NCBI GenBank assembly: GCA_958450325.1
Contig: OY288257.1
Span: forward strand, 14,217,873-14,281,872
Length of the DNA: 64,000 nt
Direction of reading: 5' to 3'
Source: Agrostemma githago
Taxonomy: Eukaryota; Streptophyta; Magnoliopsida; Caryophyllales; Caryophyllaceae
The notes beneath the pieces are model-generated. The model searched no databases and had not been told where the DNA came from. It saw only the letters and a list, made by a program, of their open reading frames with translations. The position numbers and the translations under genes are program-made. Positions 9,651 to 20,276 of this stretch are shown here, one piece after another (within the stretch, counting starts at the first letter, position 1; every line of letters starts with the position of its first letter).

Positions 9651-11278
9651 TGATAAGTGTAGTTTGTAGTGCCTATTTGTTGTGTTTTGGTCCCATTTTC
9701 CTTTTGGAATCGCTCCTTGGGAGCGATTCATGGGCTTCTTATGCTTCCTTTAGTTCGTTTCAGGTTCCCGAGACCAATTTGGAAGAGTTGGAGTGATTCC
9801 GACTCGATACATACACCTTTTGGAGCCAATGGAGTAAAGGAATGATGACTCGATGCCTTGGAATCGACCCCGAGACCTTGGGACCCAATCCCGAGCCTCC
9901 GAGACCCGATCCCGAGTCCCGAGAATCGGCGAGAAACCCATGAGAGGCAAGGAGGGACCAAAGAGCTCTTAAAGGAGGCCTACAAGACCCATCCCGTTCG
10001 GGATGAGGTGCGCTTTGAAGAAGGCCACTGTGAGGCCATCCCGGTCGGGACCAACCCGTCACGGTCGGGATGACAGGGCCATCCCGGTCGGGATGATCCC
10101 GTCCCGGTCGGGACGCTACAGGGGCAGCACGACTTCTTTTATTTCATTCTCCTTCATTCTTGTACCCATATATATATACTCCCTTCTTGTATTAGTAACA
10201 CATCTTATCATAGTTTAGCATTCCTTAAGCCTCTCAAAAACCCTAAAACCCTAGATTTACTTTCACCCATTAGTTTTAATCTTCCTTTAATCTTAGTTAA
10301 TCTTTAGTTAATCTATTGTAATTAGTTCTTGTATTAAGAAGTTCTTGAAGAATTCTCCAAGCTTGACATCCTTGGGGTTTATTTTAGGTTCTTATTTATA
10401 CAAGATTGCATCTTTTCATCTTCTTAGTGTTGGTATAATCTTTCTTACTCTTGTTCTTAGTTATTTAATCTTGTTTCTATCTTTTTATGTTGTGATTGTT
10501 ATTGTTCTTGTTATTCATTATGGATGTTTGTTTTGTGATGATGTTTGCTCTTGTTATTGTTGTTTTGTTCTTTATCATGAGTGAGTAGTCTTCTTGTGGG
10601 GTTAGTAGGGGGATTAGGGTTAGATTATGGATGATTAGGGTTGATTAAGGGAAAAGGGTGAGTCTTTGTTGTTAGTCACATTGTGGGCACTCCATGTGTT
10701 TGTTGATATGCTTGTGTGTGTAGTAGTGGCCATGCTCCCCATACTTGTGTTCATCTTTCCATTGTTTGTCTATTATGTGGTCATGTCGAGAATAGTCATA
10801 GTCACGAGAGTGCCGAATAGGGTCTAAGTTGCGAGAGCCCGGACCCACCTTGACATCGGTCTAAGTTGCGAGAGCCCGGACCGACTCTAGCAATTAGGAG
10901 TCACCTATACCCTTGACCACCCCAATTACCTTTCTACTCCTATGAACCCGACCTACCCCACCTCCTTTCCATATTTGAGTTCACCTCTTTAGTTAGTCTT
11001 CAATTCTCTAGTTGTCCTTTTAGTTCGATTATTAGCATTGTTTAGCATTGTTTTAGCCTAGCTCTTTGTTAGCTACCTTCCTCTTCTCCATCCATCAATA
11101 GTTTGTCAATTTTCATCTTCTTTGTGTTTGTTTGGTAATCTAGTCTCGTTTTTAGGCCAACATAGTCTAAACTTTACCCTACCGTCCTCGTGGATACGAT
11201 CCCGACTTACCCTAGCTATCCACTAGGTTAGAGGGTTGTTTTATTGACGGTTAGGGACGTGACAAATCCCTACCATCA
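9651..11278 (+). repeat. LTR3 of element B (outer 3' LTR, diverged)
   Basis: A 1628-bp LTR starting TGATAAGTGTAGTTTGTAGTG and ending CTACCATCA, followed by the ATACC duplication. It is collinear with LTR1 and LTR2 but differs substantially, especially in the palindrome array (9990-10114, mainly CCCGGTCGGG forms) and in the region after the TATA box (10169-10179). Confidence 0.88.
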
Positions 11279-11841
11279 ATACCGATACCGACATTATCGG
11301 ATATCGTGTATTGAATGACTCTTGTGCGCCAACGGTTTCGGGCATCCGGAAACCGAGGTTCTGAGTAAGGGGTGAGGGTACGTGTTGGGAAGCCCACAAA
11401 GGACACCCAACCCCGCCCGCACATTAGCGGCCTCTACTATGATCTCGAATGACTTTCCAATACGCGCGTTAGTTGAACGGGAAAATGATATGCAAAGATT
11501 ATTTTCCCTAAGCATGTGAGGAATTGAAAAGGGTTTCTACGTCGATTTAATGCAATTAATTCTACGTCGAAGTTGAATTTTAGCATGCGGGTTCATTTTA
11601 GTAAAATAAAATAAACAAGCAAAATTGACAAAAGAAACAACAAACTGTTAGTAACGATATAACGAATAATAACGGTTTGTGCAAATATTGAATTGTATAG
11701 AATGATACAAATGAATTAATGCATGGTTTTGAAAAGATGTTTCACATGATTAATTAGGCACGTGTTGACCTAAGTCCAAAAAAAATGATTAACGAGACTC
11801 GAATGCTATTGTAGGACTCACAGTTTAATGTGATAAAGGGC

Positions 11842-12043
11842 CACTCGACCGAGTGGATCCTTAAAAAGTGTTCTGTCCCGGATTTCGTGACCCTACTCGA
11901 CCGAGTTATTGACCAACTCGGCCGAGTACGTCGTCACTCGATCGAGTCACTATGAGACTCGACCGATTAGAGGTCGAAAGAGCATTCTGCTCGGTAAATT
12001 GTGATGTCACTCGATCGAGTGGCCGAGGCACTCGGTCGAGTGG
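11842..12043 (-). repeat. Second palindrome cluster in LTR C
   Basis: Contains cactcgatcgagtc (about 11936), cactcgatcgagtg (about 12008) and several one-base variants (ctcgaccgag, ctcggccgag, ctcggtcgag). The corresponding clusters are at about 14030-14252 in LTR D and 20160-20276 in LTR A, roughly 1 kb downstream of the TATA box in LTR orientation. Confidence 0.7.
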
Positions 12044-13080
12044 CACCTGTACGAACCAGGTCCGCTTGCAATTTTATTATTGATTTTGAAATTGCTTTTG
12101 GTTTTTGATAATTCGATGATTTTACCGAATCGGACATAAATATTGCACAATTTATGCTCAACTCGGATTTTATAAATCATTGATTTTTGTTGAATCGGAT
12201 ATAAATATTATAGGATTTATACTCGATCCTAAATCTGAATACTCGTTATATCCCATATTCGATTATTGAATCGATATGGAATACTAGAGTGAAAAATAAA
12301 GAAATTTGATTTAAGTCGTTTTAAGTCAATCAAAACGATATGAATTTTTCTCCGCGTTTGTAGTGCCATAATTGTAACGTGACATCTACGTTAGCATCAA
12401 CGAGAAAATCGAATTGATCGAATTATTTGACTAGATCGTTAGATTCGACATCCAATTAGGGAATTGGTATCGAACCTAAAAGATCGACGCTTTGATTGAA
12501 TAAAGACTTGATTTTGAAAATAAATTTTAGAATCGATAAATATGCAATAAGGATGATAAAATAAGAAAATTATGGTTGATGTTAATTCGTCTCAACAATC
12601 AAGCAATCGGGGTGATGGGATAAGCGACCGGCAACGCTGTGTGCAGTACACTTGTATATTCGGTTTTCCTTATCCCACCATCATTCATGCTCGACACGAA
12701 TCGACGAATACTTTAATGTTTTATACTATTTATATTCTCGATATTAGTACGCGAATAATATAATAAAAATAGAAAAAGACGACTACGACGACACATGACG
12801 CGAGAGAGAAGGAGAAGGGAAAGAATAGGGTTTGCACCCTCAACCTACATGTTCTTGTCTCGGATAAGGCTCGTAGTTGTGGCTTTAATACGGGAGTTTC
12901 GAGGTTTATGGAGGTTGAGTTATGGTGGTTGAGGTTTCGATTCCTAAAGCTAGGTTTAGGGTTTGCTAGTGTAGTGCTAGGGTTTGATTAGAGGTAGAAT
13001 TAGGGTTTTGAAAAGTTGAATTAGGGTTTGAAAAAGGTTGTGTGTAAAAAAGTGGTGTAATTGTGTGTGCATGGGGTTGC

Positions 13081-13221
13081 TTATATAGGCAAAGGCAAGG
13101 GCACCCGGTTAGGGTTACTCGACCGAGTAACCAGCTGACTCGGTCGAGTGGCCAGTTATGCCTGCAGTCGGGCTTGAATATGGGCCCACTCGATCGAGTG
13201 GGTGGGGCACTCGATCGAGTG
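13081..13221 (-). promoter_or_regulatory. LTR C core promoter: palindrome array plus TATA box
   Basis: On the minus strand, CACTCGATCGAGTG copies at about 13188-13201 and 13208-13221 and variants at about 13115-13150 precede the TATA box (forward 13081-13087) by about 27 bases. The order matches LTR D, as expected for the same family. Confidence 0.6.
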
Positions 13222-13609
13222 GCCCAGCTGGGTCGCGCGGGTCCATTGCTTTGGACCGTGACTTGGGTTTTTTGATGGGTTTGTGTTTGACTTGGACTTT
13301 TGATGTTGTGAGGGGCTGTTTTGTATGTCTCGGAAATGACTTTGACCGGGGTTGACCCAATCGCTAAAAGTCGGTTTTATTTCCGGTGTCGGTTTTGGCC
13401 CAAATTAGCCTTATTTGACTAGAAACGGCCCACTGGACCTGGATTTGAGGTTGATTTTGTGAGATTTGTACTCCGTAAGTGCATTAGCCAGCAAATAATG
13501 GATTTGAGCCCGTATCCGAGCGCGTAGAAACACGTTAGCGTCCGATCATCATCGGGTGTTTTTTGGAAACTGTCATAGACACCTGACAGTCAAAATGCGA
13601 GTGTCTACA

Positions 13610-15039
13610 CCCAGGAAATCAAGTCTTCTAATTCAAAGCAAGGTGTCGACCCATTAGATTCGATACCAGTTCCATAATTGGATGTCGAATCTATCGGTCT
13701 AGTCACATAAATTAATTAACGCGATTTACTCATATCGCGATAGTTAATTTAAGACGACTAAAATCAATTTAATATTTTCACTCTAGTATTCCATATCGAT
13801 TCAATAATCGAATATGGGATACAACGAGTATTCAAATTCGGAATCGAGTATAAGTCCCACAATATTTGTATTCGGTTCAACAAAATCAATGATTTGTAAA
13901 AAACCCGAATCGAGCATAAGTCATACAATATTTTTGCCCAATTCGGTAAAACCGTCGAATTGTCAAAAATCAAAAGCAATTTCAAAATCAATAATAAAAT
14001 TGCAAGCGAACCAGGTTCGTACAGGTGCCACTTGACCGAGTGTCTCGGCCACTCGATCGAGTGACATCACAACTTAGCGAGCAGAATGCTCTTTCGACCT
14101 CTACTCGGTCGAGTCTCATAGTGACTCGATCGAGTAGCGACGTACTCGAATGAGTTGGCCAATAACTCGGCCGAGTAAGGTCTAAAAGGCAAAGCAGAAA
14201 CCTCTTTTAGAGGTCCACTCGATCGAGTCTATCGACCACTCGATCGAGTGACCTCATCACGACCAATACCGTGAGTCGTACATTCTTCTTTTTAAACTCG
14301 ATAGTATTTTATGACTTGGGTCGACACGTGTCTAATTAATCACGTGTATTACTATCTTTTCAAACCATGCATCATCTCACTACATCATTCAATTTTATTC
14401 AATAATTTGCAAACCATTATTATCATCATCTCGTTACTAACCGCTTGTTCTTTTGTCAATTTAATTCTTGTTTATTTTATTGTACTAAAATGAACCCGCA
14501 TGCTAAAATACAACTTTGACGTTAATTTTAGTTGCATTAAATTGACATAGAAACCCTTTTTCAATTCCATTCACATGCTTAGGGAAAATAATCTTTGAAT
14601 ATCATTTTCCCGTTCTACTAACGCGCGTATTAGAAAGTCATTCGAGATCTTAGTAGAGGCCGCTAAGTGCGGGCGGGGTTGGGTGTCCTTCGTGGGCTTC
14701 CCAACACGTACCCTCACCCCTTACTCAGAACCATGGTTTCCGGATACCCGAATCCATTGGCATACGAGAGTCATTCAATACACGATATCCGATAATGTCG
14801 GTATCAGTATCAAATGCAAAGGGACGAGCCCAATAAACTCTGACATCGGAAATGGGCCGTATTTTGTATACGGCCCACTACGACATAGAGTGGGCTCGAA
14901 CGAGTCCGAACTCCCACAAAGTTCGGTGGCGACTCCACTTCGACCTAAATTTCAATTCGATCCATTCTCATATGAAGATTCATTCGCCTACCCAAACCCG
15001 CGCGTGGCCGCGTCGGGGTGGACCTACGTCATGTCCACA
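13610..15039 (+). mobile_element. 3' LTR of element D, second segment
   Basis: Resumes LTR D after solo LTR C and ends ..GTCCACA at 15039. It aligns with LTR C (reverse complement) and with the second half of LTR A. It includes a palindrome cluster (about 14030-14252) and the conserved GC-rich end (cgcgcgtggccgcgtcgggg). An open frame at 14683-15120 is the ordinary lack of stops in this LTR end and is not a gene. Confidence 0.85.
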
Positions 15040-15236
15040 TACTCCTTCCATCCAAATGATGAATTGTTTGTCTATTTCATATTGGGGCGTCTCAATGAAT
15101 TGTTTGCCTTTCTATTTTAGGAATATTTTTTATATGCAATTTGACCCAGTTATGCTCCACATGTCACTTCCTCATTGGATCTCTTACCCTTGGTGCCAAA
15201 AGGAAAGACAAACAATTCATTGGAACGGAGGGAGTA
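15040..15236. mobile_element. Stowaway-like MITE directly abutting LTR D
   Basis: Starts TACTCCTTCCATCCAAATGA and ends TCATTGGAACGGAGGGAGTA. The ends form an inverted repeat of about 33 bp with the CTCCCTCCGTTCC-type terminus of plant Stowaway/mariner MITEs, and TA is present at each end. It is 197 bp including both TAs and encodes nothing. Its first T directly follows the last base of LTR D. Confidence 0.8.
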
Positions 15237-15499
15237 TGTATTTATCGTTAAAAAATCTTTTTAAAACGCAAGAAAATCATTGATCAAAAAAGTCTATTAA
15301 ATATACCGTATATACAAAATATATATATTCTGTATATTTTATGACATAACAAAGAACTAGATAGTCAAATTATGAGTACATTATCAACTAAGATTACATT
15401 TTAACATATATATATATTTATACATTTATCGTTATTATTAACCCACTATCATAATAATAAGCCTAAACTAATTAATTTTAAGGATTATTTAATAAGGTT
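15237..15499. other. AT-rich spacer
   Basis: No gene or recognisable element. It is strongly AT-rich with short ATATAT runs at about 15308-15345 and 15400-15425. Confidence 0.5.
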
Positions 15500-15600
15500 T
15501 TCTTCAAATAAATCAAACTTTATTCAATCTGAGAATAAATCAAGTATTGGACATATCAAACAATGATGAAATTAGGTACTAAGGTGACCGGTTATACTAG
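15500..15600. repeat. Left arm of an inverted repeat surrounding the hAT element
   Basis: The reverse complement of about 16674-16771 matches this stretch at roughly 80% by eye: both arms contain aaataaatcaaactttatt and a caagtattggac..atatcaaac core. The arms lie outside the hAT terminal repeats, so this is an older foldback structure into which the hAT element inserted. Confidence 0.6.
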
Positions 15601-15822
15601 GTAATGTGGGTCACATTCTCATTAATAAACACTCATTCCTTTGATTATTAATGTCGATTTTTTTTTCACCTAGAGAAATTCACCACCAATACATAAAAAT
15701 TTGATCTTCTTCGTTATAAGAAGACAATGGAGAAGGAAAAAATAACTAGTTAGGTTACGAGTTGCGTCTTTGCTTAAAAAGATAGAAATAGTTTACTGTT
15801 ATTAAATAGTGTACGGTTTATC

Positions 15823-16665
15823 CAGGGGCGGACCCAGAAACGAAATGTATATGGGGCTGGATTTAATTACAAATGATTGAAACATGTTAATAAAAAAAAA
15901 TCTCGCGACATATAGTATTCTATTGAATATTGACTTTTATTATCAAATACTAGATGATCGACACAAAAATATAATCTGATCGAAGTGATAACGTAATTAA
16001 ATATTATATTCCCAAATGACTATGAATAGAAAATATAGGAGGTCTGATATGAAACATACTCACAATAATCGCATTATGAGACCGTCTCATCAACTCTCAC
16101 ATGCATAAGAATTTAGGTTGAAAAATATGTGTAACTTAGAAATACTCTCTATGTCTCGGTCATTTGTTATCATTTGATTAAAATACTCATTACAAATAAT
16201 TAAAGAATACAGAGAACTAATTACTACTCTTTCCGTCTCAGTCATTTATAATAATTAGTTCCCCGTATACTTTAATTTTTTCAATTTACTACTGTATTTC
16301 GTACTATTAATGACCATTATATCATACTAGTACTTAATATCTCGACTTAAATATACGAGTATTTTTTTCCTTTATCATAAAATATATTAAAATTGATTGT
16401 CATATAATAATAATTTTCTAAAATAAACAGTACGGAGGAAAATATAAGAAAGGTATAAGAAAGACAATTCTTAGCAGGAGCTAGTATAGCAAAAAAAATA
16501 ATGAAATTGCTGGCAAGAAGGCTCAAACCCCAGTCCCTCCCAGTGATGGGGAGGCATACAACCAACTCAGCTGCAACATCTTCATGAAACTTATTGCGCT
16601 TAATTTATATTTGGCATAACTACTCGGGCTATAGCCTGAGTAGCCAAGCCCTAGGTCCGCCCCTG
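15823..16665. mobile_element. Non-autonomous hAT transposon
   Basis: 843 bp with terminal inverted repeats CAGGGGCGGACCCAGA (left) and the complement of CAGGGGCGGACCTAGG (right), the widespread plant hAT terminus. It is flanked by a perfect 8-bp duplication, GGTTTATC (15815-15822 and 16666-16673), which fits hAT superfamily integration. No transposase is visible. Inside are AT-rich segments resembling Stowaway ends ('tactctctatgtctcggtc' at about 16145 and 'ctctttccgtctcagtc' at about 16229), possibly older MITE scraps. Confidence 0.9.
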
Positions 16666-16673
16666 GGTTTATC

Positions 16674-16771
16674 GGGTACCAGGTCCCACAATTCCATTAG
16701 TGTTTGATATGTCGTCCAATACTTGGGTTTATTTACAGATAAAATAAAGTTTGATTTATTTTAAGAATACC
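16674..16771. repeat. Right arm of the inverted repeat surrounding the hAT element
   Basis: Reverse-complement partner of 15500-15600. See that entry. Confidence 0.6.
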
Positions 16772-16802
16772 ACTTATAGTTGAGATTATTTCTGTTAAAT
16801 AA

Positions 16803-16870
16803 TAATAGAATATAAACGGAACTCAACCATCACCTTAAGGTTATGGTTAATCTCCGTTTATATTCTATTA
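16803..16870. repeat. 68-bp near-perfect palindrome
   Basis: The arms taatagaatataaacgga (16803-16820) and tccgtttatattctatta (16853-16870) are exact reverse complements, and the centre is accttaaggt. It could form a hairpin or cruciform. It sits just outside the right arm of the larger inverted repeat and may be part of the same foldback element. Confidence 0.8.
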
Positions 16871-16938
16871 AATAACCTTAATTTTAAAATGAACCCAACT
16901 ATAAATATCCTATGCCATGCTCAGGTTGTGGACTCATT

Positions 16939-17199
16939 CACTACAAGAAAAGAGGACGCGGGCGACCGCTGCGAGCGACCGTCTTTATCGATAAAAAAAC
17001 ACGTGCAATCAAAAACAGTCGTCACGGTGTGGTCGACCTGGTTGGTCTCTTTCAGGATGCGGGCGACCTGTGAGGCGACCGTAACATGGCGACTGACATT
17101 ACATGCCTAATAAGGCGACCAATTGTCACAAACACAATGACTGACTAGCGACCGATGTCGGTCGCCCAGATGTTGAAGTTTGCGACCGATATTGGTCGC
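16939..17199. mobile_element. CACTA (En/Spm-type) transposon terminus, truncated
   Basis: Begins CACTACAAGAAAAGAGG, the plant CACTA signature, followed by many subterminal GCGACCG / CGGTCGC motifs in both orientations, the expected transposase-binding region. It is cut at about 17200 by the inverted Tat LTR E. No other CACTA end or transposase is in the window. Confidence 0.8.
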
Positions 17200-18716
17200 T
17201 GCGGACATGACATAGGTCCACGCCCGGCGCGATCAGGCACGGGTTTGGTAGGCGGATATTCTCGTGAGATTATTCTCGAATGGAAATTTAAATCGAAGTT
17301 GGAGTCGCCATGCACCGAACTTTGTGGGAGTTCGGACCCGTTCGAACCCACTCTATACTTAGGCGTATCGTGCACGAAATACGGTTTGCCTTGGAGTACT
17401 AGAGTTTGTGGGATTCATCCCTTTACATAACGATACCGATTTCAAATTATCGAATATCGTATATCGAATGACTCTCGTTGTCAATGGTTTTGGGCATCCG
17501 GAAACCAAAGGTTCTGAGTAAGGGGTGAAGGTACGTACGTGTTGGAAAGCCCACGAAGGACACCCAACCCCGCCCACACATAGCGGCCTCTACTAAGATA
17601 TCGATTGGTCTTCGTGTACGTGCATAAGTAAGATGGTGAAATATTATGACAAATATTGTTTTATGCTAAACATGCAAATTATATGTTCACTACCTCGTTT
17701 AATGCATCTCTAAATATGTCGGCATTGTTTTAAGCATGTGGATTCATTTACAAACGATAAATGCCACGCAATGAATTAAATAACTTGAAAATAGAGATTA
17801 CAAGTTACACGGGTGGAATACAACCCGGAATTCACAATACGACAAGCAATTGTAATATCGAGTTAGAAACTAACGTTAAACGTAAACTATAAACGGGCTT
17901 GTAAATAGAAACGCAAATAGAAACCGTAAACCGAACGATTGGATAGACTCCGATCAATTGTGCATTATGTTGCGTACTAATCAGAGGACAGAGGCTCAGG
18001 CGCATGAGCTCATGCGACCTGGAAGTCAGACGCAAGGAGCTCGGCGTCCTAGCCTTCAGGCACGAGCACTGGGGCGCCCGAATCGACGGTGTACGGGACC
18101 AAAGCGTGATGCTAGCTTGATCCCGAGGCCTCGAAGTGTTGTCCCGACTTATCCTAATGAAGTCTGGCTGCCTTTTATTTATCGAATATCGAGTCCGACT
18201 AGGAAGTCGTCGATATAAGATTAATATCGTAACATATTCATTCAAAGTAGTAAAGGGAAAACGATAATAGATTGAAAATTTATATGGGATGTGGACTTAA
18301 GAGAAAATATGTGATAGATTAACACACATTGACTTGCGTCAAAAGTGTAGTTCCTTAGGTGAAACTTGTATCGTTGTTTGACTACGTTGTTAGTCTACGA
18401 TACCTTCTTTTGGCCTTAATTGGGTACTTGTCCTTAATTGTCCCAATTTATGATTTGAATCGAATATATCGACTTAACGCGAATATCATAGCCTGCTGTA
18501 TCGCGGCGTTAATGTCGGGTCTCGTTGAACGTACGACGCTCAGATTGGCATCATTAGGTTTCGTATTAGCCCGATTTTCGGTGACTCTTCATGCATAACG
18601 TTCGATTATAGAACCGACATCAAAAATTTCATAGTGGTGTTATTAACGATATCAAAAACATACAACAAAGGATTCCGCGATCGCGTCATAACCTGAGGGT
18701 CAGACGCTTGCCTTAG
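17200..18716 (-). mobile_element. Partial inverted Tat-family LTR E
   Basis: The forward text from 17200 (tgcggacatgacataggtcc) is the complement of the Tat LTR 3' end with one mutated base. The match to the complement of LTR A continues (the '..ccgggttgtat..cgcccgtgtaa..' region maps to 17800-17835), with substantial divergence towards 18700. About 1.5 kb is present. The LTR start is missing because element A begins at 18717. An open frame at 17958-18218 is chance. Confidence 0.75.
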
Positions 18717-19103
18717 TGTAGACACCCGCATTTTGCCTGCAAGTGTCTATAGTAGTTCCCGAAAAAACATCCGATGATGATCGGACGCAAACGTGACTTA
18801 GTATACTCGAATATGGGCTCGGAATCAATAATATCCGACGTGTACATTTAGCGGAGTACAAATCTCTCAAAACCAACCTCAAATTCAGGCCCATTGGGTC
18901 CTTCTGAGCAAAATAAGACTAATTTGGGCCAAAATCGACACTAAAAATAAAAGCCGTCTTTTGGCGACCGGGTCAAAACCCGGTCAAAGACGAATCCGTC
19001 ACATAAATCAGCCTAGAGGAGCTTCTAGAAACGGGCGCCCAATACAAAATTCAAAATAATTCAAAAGTCAACTCCTTCCCTATTTAGGCTCGTCAACCTT
19101 ATC

Positions 19104-19266
19104 CACTCGATCGAGTGGGTTGACCCACTCAGTCGAGTGGAGCCTCAAAAACTGGACCAGACCCGTTTTCAAAGGCACTCGATCGAGTGCACTAGGGCCA
19201 CTCGATCGAGTGCACTAGGGCCACTCGATCGAGTGACCCTAGGTCGAGGGGTAAACTCTATAAATA
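19104..19266 (+). promoter_or_regulatory. 5' LTR A core promoter: five palindromes plus TATA box
   Basis: CACTCGATCGAGTG lies at 19104-19117, 19176-19189, 19199-19212 and 19222-19235, with a variant (cactcagtcgagtg) at 19126-19139. The last two perfect copies lie on a 23-bp direct repeat that is present once in the 3' LTR. The TATA box tataaata (19259-19266) follows after 23 bases. The element transcript should start about 30 bases further on. Confidence 0.65.
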
Positions 19267-20159
19267 CCCCTCAAACCCTTCTCATTTTTCAGATTTTGCC
19301 CATGCAAAAAAGCCAACATTTCTACCCTAAACACTCTACATCAACCCTACACTTCAACCTCTAGTAACCCTAATCAAAAAACCGAGCCATTCGTCCCTCG
19401 AAAAACCGACGAATCATCCCCCCCCCCCCCCCCACACACACACACACAACATAACTCACGTACATCCTCGATACTCCCGCGTCCGTGCCGCTATTACGAG
19501 TCCATTTCCGAGGCCTTTACTAAGCATGTATGTTGAGGGTGTCGTAAACCCCATCTCAATCTTTATTACTTCGTTTTTGTTTATTATTTACATCTTCGCT
19601 TTTTATATTGTAATCGCATTAGTATACTAACACTAACGTTTTGTTCTTTTTGCGTTTTCAATTTCTTTTTACTACTAACATTATATACCGTGTATATATA
19701 TAATAGTATATAAAACTCGGATCTAAACTCGTTTGACTACGATAACCATTTTAAGGTCCGTTTAATCCCTTTACGAGCAACGACGGAGGTGGCACCCTTT
19801 CGAGGAGCGCCGCCCCAATGTACTCAAGGGCGTAACGCGATCATGGTCATTCGTAGTTGAACGCGTATGGATTCATTTCTGCGATTAGTACGGAACCGTT
19901 GATACAAAACCGATATCACATAATCCGAAAGGATTAATATCGATGTCGTGACGTAGAGGGATACATTTCGTCACTAATCAAAATTTTCAATCTAATAACA
20001 TTTTCATAAAATTCCGATGACGGTATTATAATCGTATATATACACGATTATAGTACCGGAAGCCGAGTTAAATTTAAATCGTGCGATATTTTTATTTAAC
20101 TCGGCCAACCATCGATTTTCAAACATAAAAACGAGACAAGCCATGCCTCGTACAGGTGC

Positions 20160-20276
20160 CACTCGACCGAGTGCCATGAGCCACTCGATCGAGTAGCACC
20201 CCAAATCCTGGGCAGTAGCCTCCTCGAGGACACACTCGACCGAGTCAGACCACGACTCGATCGAGTGGGTCCTGTA
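20160..20276 (+). repeat. Second palindrome cluster in 5' LTR A
   Basis: cactcgaccgagtg, cactcgatcgagta, cactcgaccgagtc and gactcgatcgagtg lie within 117 bp, about 0.9 kb downstream of the TATA box. The same cluster occurs at the corresponding place in LTRs C and D. It lies in the part missing from the 3' LTR of A. Confidence 0.7.

Larger units (their letters stand above)
1572..11278 (+). mobile_element. Element B: non-autonomous Athila-like LTR retrotransposon with three LTRs
   Basis: B starts TGATAAGTG and ends ACCATCA, has a primer-binding site of the tRNA-Asp type used by Athila-like elements (3192-3209), and is flanked by a perfect 5-bp duplication, ATACC. The order is LTR1 (1572-3188), internal region (3189-7757), LTR2 lacking its last roughly 37 bp (7758-9350), a duplicated end of the internal region (9351-9650), and LTR3 (9651-11278). 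LTR1 and LTR2 are nearly identical while LTR3 is clearly more diverged. No protease, reverse transcriptase, RNase H or integrase is present, so it must have relied on proteins from another element. Confidence 0.88.
11279..13609 (-). mobile_element. Solo LTR C (inverted), main segment
   Basis: Minus-strand continuation of LTR C after the ATACC duplication (11279-11283). It ends at 13609, where the forward text gtgtctaca is the complement of the LTR start. With 1338-1571 the LTR is about 2.56 kb. On the minus strand it has a palindrome array (13115-13221) followed by a TATA box (forward ttatata, 13081-13087), and a second palindrome cluster at about 11842-12043. Confidence 0.87.

Noticed and set aside
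14683..15120. 145-codon open frame at the end of LTR D
   Set aside because: It lies wholly within the conserved LTR end, similar frames appear in other LTR copies with different lengths, and it runs into the MITE.
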